Shown piece after piece: positions 1-6,864 of a DNA stretch of 64,000 nt. This stretch comes from Streptomyces shenzhenensis (GTDB lineage Bacteria > Actinomycetota > Actinomycetes > Streptomycetales > Streptomycetaceae), in the NCBI RefSeq assembly GCF_003688995.1, contig NZ_PENI01000024.1, positions 92,274 through 156,273 of the forward strand. The letters run 5' to 3'. Every line of letters starts with the position of its first letter. Position 1 is the stretch's first letter. The notes under the pieces are model-generated. The model was not told where the DNA came from. It did not search any database and worked only from the letters and a program-made list of their open reading frames with translations. The translations under genes were made by a program, and so were the position numbers.

Positions 1-94
1 CGTCTCGTGCGTCGCGCGCGAGCGTTCGGGGGTGAAGTGTCCGCTTGTGCACGGAACTTGCCAGACATTTCTTGGGCGTACGGGGAGCGGTTGC

Positions 95-841
95 GTGAAG
101 ATCCAGGAGCGTACGGGGGCGGGCGCGAATCGTGCCGCCGCTCCGGTTCAGCCGCCGGTCGGTGACCGGCTGCCCACTCCGCCTCGTGAGCGCAAACCGG
201 CGTTGGCCGCGCTCGCCGTGCTGTTGATCCTGCTGGGTGCGCTGGGCGCGACGACGCTCGTGCTGCGCGCCGGTGACCGGATCGAGGTCGTCAAGGTGAC
301 GCAGGAGATCCCGGCGGGCGGATCCGTCACCGACAGCAACGTGACCTCCGTGATGGTGGCCGAGGACAGCGAGATCAACTACGTCCGGTGGGAACAGGTC
401 GACAGCCTGAAGAAGCTCAAGGCCAAGAGCACCATCCCGGGCGGGGTGGTGGCGGTCGGCGAGATGTTCGGGACGGAGAGCGGGCTGGCCGCGGGCAAGG
501 CCACCGTCGGCCTGTCCCTCAAGGCGGGCCAGTACCCGGCCAGGCTCGCCGTCGGTGACACCGTCGCCGCGTACCGGGTCGGCGGCAACAGCGGCTCCTC
601 CGGCAGCGGTTCGGCGGACTCCTCCGCGGCCGGCAGCAGCAGTTCCATGATCGTCGACCAGGCACGCGTCACCTTCGTCCCGGACAAGAAGGGCGACAGC
701 GAAAGCCTCGTCAGCAGCACCAACCTGGCCGTCACCCTGGCCGTGGACGGCGACAAGGCCGCCGCGCTCGCGCAGGCCGCGTCCGCCGGCGAAGTGGCCC
801 TCGTCCGCGTCCCCGGCAACAACGCCCCCGGCAACGACTAA
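95..841 (+). CDS. CpaB/RcpC-like Tad pilus assembly protein (SAF domain)
   Basis: About 248 aa. A cytoplasmic arm of roughly 35 residues is followed by one membrane segment (LAALAVLLILLGALGATTLV). An extracellular SAF-type fold then starts near 'TQEIPAGGSVTDSNV' with the paired motif 'STIPGGVVAVGEMF'. CpaB/RcpC proteins use this domain at the outer face of Flp pilus machines. The GTG at 95 is chosen because GGGGAG lies 7 nt upstream; an in-frame GTG at 32 has no comparable site. A Ser/Gly-rich loop (GGNSGSSGSGSADSS) interrupts the C-terminal half. It is the first gene of a run that continues through tadZ, cpaF, tadB and tadC. Family is fairly sure; the exact role without an outer-membrane secretin is inferred. 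Confidence 0.75.
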   Translation: MKIQERTGAGANRAAAPVQPPVGDRLPTPPRERKPALAALAVLLILLGALGATTLVLRAGDRIEVVKVTQEIPAGGSVTDSNVTSVMVAEDSEINYVRWEQVDSLKKLKAKSTIPGGVVAVGEMFGTESGLAAGKATVGLSLKAGQYPARLAVGDTVAAYRVGGNSGSSGSGSADSSAAGSSSSMIVDQARVTFVPDKKGDSESLVSSTNLAVTLAVDGDKAAALAQAASAGEVALVRVPGNNAPGND

Positions 842-858
842 GAGGCGGAACCCACCCC

Positions 859-1740
859 ATGGCGCTCATCGCTCTCGCCGCCGACAAGGGTTCCCCCGGC
901 GTCACCACCGCGGCCGTCGCCCTCGCGGCGGTCTGGCCCCGGCGCGCACTGCTCGCCGAGGCCGACCCGGCGGGCGGTGACCTGGTCTACCGCAGCGCCG
1001 CCGCGCACGGCGGACCGCTCAACCCGAACACCGGCATGCTGTCCATAGCCGCCACCGCCCGCCGGGGCCTGGTGCCCGACCAACTCTGGGACCACGTACA
1101 GCCGTTGAGCGGCGGACTGGAAGTGCTCGTCGGGCTCGGCATCGCCGAGCAGGCCACCGGGCTCGCCGGGCTCTGGCCCACGCTCGGGCACGCCTTCGCC
1201 TCCCTCGCCGACTCCCCGAACGCGCCCGCCGACGTCATCGCCGACTGCGGACGCATCAGCGGGGACACCCCGGCCATGGAGCTGTTCCCGCACGCGGCCC
1301 TCGTCCTCCTGATCGCCCGCACCGAACCCGAGTCGCTGGCCCGCGTCCGGGACCGGGCCGCCGCCCTCTCCGCCAAGCTGCACGGCGGCCCGCGCGGCGC
1401 CGCGGCCCTCGCCACCCCGCTCATCGGCGTCGTCCTGATCGCCGACCCGAACAGCTCCGCGAAGATCGCCGGCCAGGTCAACGACATGCTGGTGCATGCC
1501 CAGACCGGCGCCCGGGTCGTCGGCACTCTCGCGGACGACCCCACCGGCGCCGACCAGTTGGCCGGCCGCAAGCGCGGCCGTCTCGACAAGTCCCTGCTGA
1601 TCCGCTCGGCCCGCAAGGTCACCGCCGACCTGTACCAGCAGTACGGCACCGCCTGGGCCGCAGCCGCCCAGGCGCACCAGCCCCAGCAGCCCCATCAGGC
1701 CCAGCGTCCCCAGCAGGGTCACGCGGGGGCCGGCCGATGA
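859..1740 (+). CDS. TadZ/CpaE-like MinD-family ATPase of the pilus locus
   Basis: 293 aa. A ParA/MinD-type P-loop fold is visible at the N-terminus: 'ALAADKGSPGVTTAAVALA' in the Walker A position and 'LLAEADPAGGDL' where MinD proteins carry the conserved aspartate. The P-loop is deviant: the usual GK-T/S is replaced by GVTT, so nucleotide hydrolysis may be lost or altered. Degenerate P-loops are known among TadZ/CpaE localisation proteins, which place the pilus machine at a cell site. The C-terminus is a Gln/Pro/His-rich tail. The stop overlaps the next start (ATGA), indicating translational coupling with the CpaF-like ATPase. Confidence 0.72.
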   Translation: MALIALAADKGSPGVTTAAVALAAVWPRRALLAEADPAGGDLVYRSAAAHGGPLNPNTGMLSIAATARRGLVPDQLWDHVQPLSGGLEVLVGLGIAEQATGLAGLWPTLGHAFASLADSPNAPADVIADCGRISGDTPAMELFPHAALVLLIARTEPESLARVRDRAAALSAKLHGGPRGAAALATPLIGVVLIADPNSSAKIAGQVNDMLVHAQTGARVVGTLADDPTGADQLAGRKRGRLDKSLLIRSARKVTADLYQQYGTAWAAAAQAHQPQQPHQAQRPQQGHAGAGR

Positions 1741-3044
1741 CCGCTGTCGACCACCAGTTGGTCAAGCGGTTCCGGCAGGAGGCCGGCGACCGCATCGCCG
1801 AGCAGCGCCGCCTCGACCAGGTCAACGGCGTCTCGCCGATGTCCACGGAGGACGAGCGGCAGTACGCCCGCGCGGTCATCGCGCAGATCCTGGAGGAGTA
1901 CGCCCGCACCGAGATCAACGCGGGCCGTACGCCGCTGGACGCCGAGACCGAGGAGCAGTACGCGGCCGCCGTGCACGCCGCGCTCTTCGGCGTGGGCCGG
2001 CTCCAGCCCCTGCTGGACGACCCCGACGTCGAGAACATCGACATCAACGGCTGCGACCAGGTCTTCGTCGGCTACTCCGACGGGCGGGAGGCCACGGGCG
2101 ATCCGGTCGCCGAGACCGACGAGGAACTGATCGAGCTGATCCAGGTACTGGGCGCCTACTCCGGCCTGTCCTCCCGGCCCTTCGACTCCGCCAACCCACA
2201 GCTCGACCTGCGGCTGCCCGACGGCTCCCGGCTCTCCGCCGTCATGGACGTCGCCCGGCGGCCCGCGCTGTCCATCCGGCGCGCCCGCATGGGCAAGGTG
2301 TTCATCTCCGACCTCGTCGGCAACGGAACCCTGGGCCCGGAGCTGGGGCACTTCCTCGCCTGCGCCGTCCGCGCCCGCAAGAACATCATGATCGCGGGGG
2401 CCACCAACGCGGGCAAGACGACCCTGCTGCGCGCCCTCGCCAACGAGATCCCCCCGGGCGAACGGCTCATCACCGTCGAACGCGCCCTGGAACTCGGGCT
2501 CGACACCTTCCCCGACCTGCACCCCAACGTCGTGGCGTTCGAGGAACGGCTGCCCAACTCCGAGGGCCAGGGCGCCATCGGCATGGCCGAACTGGTCCGC
2601 CGCTCACTGCGGATGAACCCCTCCCGGGTGATCGTCGGAGAGGTGCTCGGCGACGAGATCGTCACCATGCTCAACGCGATGTCGCAGGGCAACGACGGCT
2701 CGCTGTCCACGATCCACGCCAACAGCTCCAGCGAGGTCTTCAACCGCATCTCCACGTACGCGTTGCAGGCCACCGAGCGGCTGCCCATCGAGGCCAGCCA
2801 GATGCTGATCGCGGGCGCGGTGAACTTCGTCGTCTTCATCCAGCGGCGCAACAACTACCGGACCGGGGGCGGGCTCCAGCGCATGGTGACCTCCGTGCGC
2901 GAGGTCAACGGCGTCGACGGCCGTGTGCTGTCCAGCGAGGTGTTCGCCGAGACCCCCGACGGCCGGGTCGTACCGCACGCGCCCATAGCCTGCCTGGAGG
3001 ACCTGATGGCCTACGGCTACCAGCCGCACGGGGCGTGGGGGTGA
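1737..3044 (+). CDS. cpaF: CpaF/TadA-family secretion ATPase
   Basis: 435 aa, the normal length for cytoplasmic CpaF/TadA hexameric ATPases that power Flp pilus assembly. The N-terminal domain carries 'PLLDDPDVENIDINGCDQVFV', typical of the family. The core has a textbook Walker A (GATNAGKTTLL, about residue 220), the Asp-box region 'ITVERALELGLD', Walker B-like 'RMNPSRVIVGEVLGDE' and the His-box 'GNDGSLSTIHANSS'. All catalytic elements look intact, unlike the preceding TadZ-like protein. Start overlaps the upstream stop by 4 nt and the end overlaps the TadB gene, so it lies in a tightly coupled operon. Confidence 0.92.
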   Translation: MTAVDHQLVKRFRQEAGDRIAEQRRLDQVNGVSPMSTEDERQYARAVIAQILEEYARTEINAGRTPLDAETEEQYAAAVHAALFGVGRLQPLLDDPDVENIDINGCDQVFVGYSDGREATGDPVAETDEELIELIQVLGAYSGLSSRPFDSANPQLDLRLPDGSRLSAVMDVARRPALSIRRARMGKVFISDLVGNGTLGPELGHFLACAVRARKNIMIAGATNAGKTTLLRALANEIPPGERLITVERALELGLDTFPDLHPNVVAFEERLPNSEGQGAIGMAELVRRSLRMNPSRVIVGEVLGDEIVTMLNAMSQGNDGSLSTIHANSSSEVFNRISTYALQATERLPIEASQMLIAGAVNFVVFIQRRNNYRTGGGLQRMVTSVREVNGVDGRVLSSEVFAETPDGRVVPHAPIACLEDLMAYGYQPHGAWG

Positions 3045-4075
3045 CCATGACGCACTTCGCCGCCGGCCCTGCCACACACACCGCGCTCGGCTCGCTCGGT
3101 TCCATGGGCGGCCTCTTCTCCACCACCGTCCTGTACTCGATCGGCAGCGGCGTCGCCGTCGGCGGCGGACTCGCGCTGCTGATACTCGCCGTACGCGGCC
3201 TGCCCGCCAAACCCGCGCACGAGAAGCAGAAGGCCGACGAGCGGTTCGCCGAACTGATCCGGTTCGCCGGGCAGCGCGGCTCGCTCGCCGCGATCGTCGG
3301 CCTCGCCGTCCTGCTGCTGACCCGCTGGGCGGTGGCCGGGCTCGCGGCCGGCGTCCTCGTCTTCTTCTGGGACCGCCTCTTCGGCGGCGCCGCGGAGGAA
3401 CGGGCCGCCATGCGCCGCGTGGAGGCCCTCGCCTCCTGGACGGAGTCCCTGCGCGACACCATCGCGGGCGCGGTCGGCCTGGAGCAGGCCATCCCGGCGT
3501 CCGCGCGCGCCGCGGCCCCCATCCTGCGCCCCCATCTCGACGCCCTCGTCGACCGGTTGCGCGCCCGCACCCCGCTGCCCGAGGCGCTCCAGCACCTCGC
3601 CGACGAGATCGACGACGCGTCCGCCGACATCATCGTGGCCGCGCTGATCCTCAACGCCCGGCTGCGCGGCCCCGGTCTGCGCCAGGTCCTCGGCGCGCTC
3701 GCCAAGTCGGCACGCGAGGAAGTCGACATGCGCCAGCGCGTGATGGCCCAGCGCGCCGCCACCCGCCGCTCGGTGCAGATCGTGGTCGCGGTGTCCATCG
3801 CCTTCGTCCTCGGCCTCGCCGTCTTCAACCGCGACTTCGTGTCCCCGTACGGCACCGCGGTCGGCCAGCTCGTACTCGCCGTCGTCTGCGCCCTGTTCGC
3901 GCTCGGCTTCTGGTGGCTGCGCAAGCTGTCCACCATCGAGACGCCCGAACGCTTCCTGGTCCGCGACGAGTCCTCGGTGCAGTTCGTACGGCCCCGCACC
4001 GCCGCCCCGACCGCCCAGCAGCCGCAGCCTCAGCAGCCCCAGCCGTTCCAGTCGGAAGAAGGTGTACGCCGGTGA
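3041..4075 (+). CDS. TadB-like inner-membrane platform protein (T2SSF domain)
   Basis: About 344 aa. N-terminal membrane segments (VLYSIGSGVAVGGGLALLILAV; IVGLAVLLLTRWAVAGLAAGVLVFFW) precede a cytoplasmic helical T2SSF domain, visible as 'ALASWTESLRDTIAGAVGLEQAI' and 'REEVDMRQRVMAQRAATRRS'. Two C-terminal membrane helices and a Gln/Pro-rich tail follow. TadB and TadC form the membrane platform on which CpaF/TadA acts. The GTG at 3041 overlaps the CpaF stop (GTGA); an ATG two codons later (3047) is equally possible. Confidence 0.85.
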   Translation: MTMTHFAAGPATHTALGSLGSMGGLFSTTVLYSIGSGVAVGGGLALLILAVRGLPAKPAHEKQKADERFAELIRFAGQRGSLAAIVGLAVLLLTRWAVAGLAAGVLVFFWDRLFGGAAEERAAMRRVEALASWTESLRDTIAGAVGLEQAIPASARAAAPILRPHLDALVDRLRARTPLPEALQHLADEIDDASADIIVAALILNARLRGPGLRQVLGALAKSAREEVDMRQRVMAQRAATRRSVQIVVAVSIAFVLGLAVFNRDFVSPYGTAVGQLVLAVVCALFALGFWWLRKLSTIETPERFLVRDESSVQFVRPRTAAPTAQQPQPQQPQPFQSEEGVRR

Positions 4076-4992
4076 ACCTGACGATGCCGATCCTGGTCGG
4101 CGTGGTCTTCGGACTGGGTGTCTACGCCCTCGTCCGCGCCCTCATGCCGTCGAAGCGGAGCGCGGTCGCCCAGGTCGCCCGCATCGACGCGATGCGCGCG
4201 CGGGGAGCGGCGTACGAGTCCGCGCGACCGGCCCAGGACACCGGGCGCTTCGGTTCGCTGCGTGCCGAGGTCGGCGCGCGCGTCTCCGAGTTCTACCTCC
4301 ACCAGGGCTGGGAGCAGCGCTCGCTGCGCGCGGACCTGGCGGTCCTGGACCGCAGTTGGGAGAAGTTCCTGGCGACGAAGGTGCTGCTGGCCGCGGCCGG
4401 GCTGTTCTTCGGGCCGTTCCTGTTCGCGGTGGTCTGGACGCTGGGCGTGGGCCGCAGCCCGCTCATCCCGGTCTGGCTGGCCCTGTTGTGCGCGGCGCTG
4501 TTCTTCTTCCTGCCCGACCTGGAGGTACGGCGGGACGCGGCCGAGAAGCGCCGGGACCTGCGGCGCGTCATCGGCGCCTATCTGGACCTGGTGTCGATGA
4601 GCCTGGCCGGCGGCCGGGGTCTGCCCGAGGCGCTGATGGCGGCGGCCGACGTGTCCGACGGCTGGGCCAACCAGCGCATCCGCAGTGCCCTGGCCGACGC
4701 CCGGATCACCGGCATCAGCCAGTGGCAGGCGCTCGGCCAACTCGGCGAGGAACTGGGCGTGGAGGAGCTGAAGGACCTCTCTGCCTCGCTGGCGCTGGTC
4801 GCGGACGACGGCGCCAAGGTGCGTGAGTCGCTCGCCTCCCGCGCCGAGACCATGCGGCACCGCGAACTCGCCGAGATCGAGGGCAGCGCGGGCGAGAAGT
4901 CGCAGTCGATGCTGGTGGCGCAGTTGCTGCTGTGCGCCGGCTTCCTGGTGTTCCTGATCTTCCCTGCGGCCGTGCGGGTGTTCCAGGTGTGA
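4072..4992 (+). CDS. TadC-like inner-membrane platform protein
   Basis: 306 aa from the GTG at 4072, which has GGAAGAAGG upstream and overlaps the TadB stop. One N-terminal membrane helix (MPILVGVVFGLGVYALVRALM), a central hydrophobic pair (LLAAAGLFFGPFLFAVVW; LIPVWLALLCAALFFFLPD), a T2SSF-type helical bundle ('LDLVSMSLAGGRGLPEALMAAADVS') and a C-terminal helix (LLLCAGFLVFLIFPAAVRV). The order TadB then TadC directly after CpaF is the standard Tad arrangement. A 132-nt gap separates it from the pilin gene, so the pilin may have its own transcript. Confidence 0.85.
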   Translation: MNLTMPILVGVVFGLGVYALVRALMPSKRSAVAQVARIDAMRARGAAYESARPAQDTGRFGSLRAEVGARVSEFYLHQGWEQRSLRADLAVLDRSWEKFLATKVLLAAAGLFFGPFLFAVVWTLGVGRSPLIPVWLALLCAALFFFLPDLEVRRDAAEKRRDLRRVIGAYLDLVSMSLAGGRGLPEALMAAADVSDGWANQRIRSALADARITGISQWQALGQLGEELGVEELKDLSASLALVADDGAKVRESLASRAETMRHRELAEIEGSAGEKSQSMLVAQLLLCAGFLVFLIFPAAVRVFQV

Positions 4993-5124
4993 ACCGACCG
5001 ATACGTGCGGCTCGTCCTACGATCCGTACCCGCGGCTGCCACGGCCGCTCTTGCCTGCACCGCTTCCATCGCTCCACTGCCCGAACCGCCGGCCGAGTTG
5101 AGCTGAGTTGAGAGGACGACTCCC

Positions 5125-5376
5125 ATGACCGAACGCACCGTCCGCACCGGAATCCCGGCGGTGGACTTCCTGGTCACCTTCCTGCAGGCGCGTGTGCAGC
5201 GCGCCCGCTCCGGCGAACTGGACCGCGGCGCCTCCGCCGTCGAGTGGGTCATCATCTCCGCGGTCGTCGTGGCGATCGTCGGCGTGGTGGCCGCCATCAT
5301 CAACGCCGCGCTGAGCGAGGGCGCGAACAAGGTCGGCGACTGCATCAAGGGCGCGGACGCGGGCAAGACCTGCTGA
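5125..5376 (+). CDS. Flp/TadE-type major pilin candidate
   Basis: 83 aa. The sequence has the prepilin pattern: a charged leader ending in 'ELDRG', then 'ASAVEWVIIS' and a hydrophobic helix (AVVVAIVGVVAAIINAAL). If cleavage follows the Gly, the conserved pilin Glu falls exactly at +5. The short C-terminal part contains two cysteines (CIKGADAGKTC) that could form a disulfide. The prepilin peptidase at 9858-10586 is the obvious processing enzyme. RBS GAGAGGACG. The gap upstream holds a near-tandem decamer (GAGTTGAGCT, GAGTTGAGAG). Streptomyces and relatives often carry one such small pilin in this position. Confidence 0.8.
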   Translation: MTERTVRTGIPAVDFLVTFLQARVQRARSGELDRGASAVEWVIISAVVVAIVGVVAAIINAALSEGANKVGDCIKGADAGKTC

Positions 5377-5410
5377 CGCACGACGTACGACGACGGGGAT
5401 GACGGGGTTG

Positions 5411-5860
5411 ATGGTGGGCGTGGGCAGATGGGTGCGCCGCCGCGCGCGGGCCGTGCGCGGCGAGGCTGGTGACTCCGGCATGACCGCGATCGAGTTCGTG
5501 CTGCTCACCCCCGTCCTGTTCTTCATGATCTTCGCCACAGTGCAGTTCGCGCTGTACTTCTTCGCCGACCACGTGGCCCAGGCGGCGGCCCAGGCGGGCG
5601 CCCGGAAGGCCCGCGCCACGGCCGACGAACAGCCGGGCGGCTGGCGGGGCGAGGCCCGTGACGTCGTCGACTCCTACATCCGCCAACTCGGCCCGCAACT
5701 GGTGCTGGCCCCGGACGTGAAGCTGCTCCAGCCGGAGCCGAACACGGTGGGCGTGGAGATCTCGGCCCGGGTGCCCACGGTGTTCCCCGGCCTCGACCTG
5801 ACGGTGCACGCGCAGTCCTCCGGGCCGGTGGAGCGATTCGTACCGGAAGGGGGCAACTGA
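5411..5860 (+). CDS. TadE-like pseudopilin 1
   Basis: 149 aa from ATG 5411; an in-frame ATG at 5399 would add four residues and neither has an ideal ribosome site. After a basic leader (VRRRARAVRGEAGDSG) comes 'MTAIEFVLLTPVLFFMIFAT', the TadE signature. Cleavage after Gly puts Glu at +5. The rest is an extracytoplasmic domain starting 'QFALYFFADHVAQAAAQAGARKARA'. TadE proteins are minor pilins of Flp machines. The stop abuts the next start (TGAATG), suggesting coupling to the second TadE-like gene. Confidence 0.78.
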   Translation: MVGVGRWVRRRARAVRGEAGDSGMTAIEFVLLTPVLFFMIFATVQFALYFFADHVAQAAAQAGARKARATADEQPGGWRGEARDVVDSYIRQLGPQLVLAPDVKLLQPEPNTVGVEISARVPTVFPGLDLTVHAQSSGPVERFVPEGGN

Positions 5861-6301
5861 ATGCCCACTCCCTTCACCCGGTTCCGCACCGCGCGCGGGC
5901 GGTCGGCCGACGGCGACCGCGGGCTGTCGACGGTCGAGGTGGTGATCCTGGCGCCGGTGATGATCCTGTTCATCCTGGTCCTGGTGGCCTTCGGGCAACT
6001 CGTCGACGGGCGGGGCGCGTTGGACGGCGCCGCGCGGGACGCGGCGCGGGCCGGTTCGATCCAGAAGGACCACGCCACCGCCCTGGCCGAGGCCCGCAGG
6101 GCCGCCGAGGCGGACCTGGCCGACGTCTGTTCCGGACCGGTGTCCGTCGTCCAGACCAGCCAGGGCTTCGAACCCGACACCCTCTTCACGGTCGAGGTGA
6201 GCTGCCAGGTGCGGGGCCTGGCCATGCTGGGCCTCGACGTCCCGACCCGGCTGTCGGCGAGCTTCAGTTCCCCGCTGGATCCGTACCGGAGGACGGCGTG
6301 A
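5861..6301 (+). CDS. TadE-like pseudopilin 2
   Basis: 146 aa. The prepilin-like segment 'GDRG / LSTVEVVILAPVMILFILVLVAFGQ' again has Glu at +5 after a Gly cleavage site. 'DGAARDAARAGSIQ', typical of TadE/TadG proteins, follows the helix. A pair of cysteines in the mature domain (DVCSGP; VSCQV) could be disulfide-bonded outside the membrane. It overlaps the TadG-like gene downstream by 4 nt (GTGA) and directly abuts the first TadE-like gene, so the three minor-pilin genes form one translational unit. Confidence 0.76.
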   Translation: MPTPFTRFRTARGRSADGDRGLSTVEVVILAPVMILFILVLVAFGQLVDGRGALDGAARDAARAGSIQKDHATALAEARRAAEADLADVCSGPVSVVQTSQGFEPDTLFTVEVSCQVRGLAMLGLDVPTRLSASFSSPLDPYRRTA

Positions 6302-6762
6302 GGACGGCAGTCGTACGCGCGTGGTGGTCCGCCCACCGGTCGGGGCCGGCCGACCGGGGCTCGGGCGCCGGCGCGGTGATCATCTTCACCCTCGTCTTTC
6401 TCTCCCTGTCGGCGTTCGTGATCGACGGCGGCCTGTCCATCTCCAAGCGGGAACGCGCCGCCGACATCGCGGAGCAGGCGGCCCGCTACGCCGCCCAGGA
6501 CATAGACAAGGAATCCCTCTACGAGAACGAGGGCGGCCCCGCGCCGATCAACTTCCAGAACTGCGACGCGCGCGTGAAGACCTTCGCCCGCGAGATGAAC
6601 ATGACCGGCCCCGACATCGCCGCGAGCCACTGCGTGGCGGCCGACACCCAACAGGTCGAGGTCGAGATCCAGCTGACCTACCAACCGGTGTTCACGGGCA
6701 TGTTCTACGGCGGAGCGGTGACCGTACACGGCAGAGCCCTGGCAGAGAACCAGGTCGGCTGA
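6298..6762 (+). CDS. TadG-like pilus-associated protein
   Basis: 154 aa. The hydrophobic N-terminal segment 'GAVIIFTLVFLSLSAFVIDGG' is pilin-like in position but lacks the +5 Glu of its two neighbours, as expected for TadG-like (Flp pilus tip/anchor) proteins. It continues 'LSISKRERAADIAEQAARYAAQDID', the recurring helix seen in this family. Two cysteines (NCDARV; HCVAAD) lie in the exported part. GTG start overlapping the upstream stop. About 100 nt separate it from the LysM/BTAD gene. Confidence 0.68.
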   Translation: MRTAVVRAWWSAHRSGPADRGSGAGAVIIFTLVFLSLSAFVIDGGLSISKRERAADIAEQAARYAAQDIDKESLYENEGGPAPINFQNCDARVKTFAREMNMTGPDIAASHCVAADTQQVEVEIQLTYQPVFTGMFYGGAVTVHGRALAENQVG

Positions 6763-6864
6763 CCCGACGACCGGCGCCGCTCAGCCGGGCTCAATAGGAT
6801 CTCCGTAGGCTCCATTCGCCCCCCACCGACCAACTCCTCCCACCCACGACCCAGGACACCCGCC

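Noticed and set aside
838..1722. Long open frames on the strand opposite the TadZ-like and CpaF genes
   Set aside because: In very GC-rich coding DNA the antisense frames stay open. They have Arg/Gly/Val-rich content, no family motif, and the sense genes are clear.
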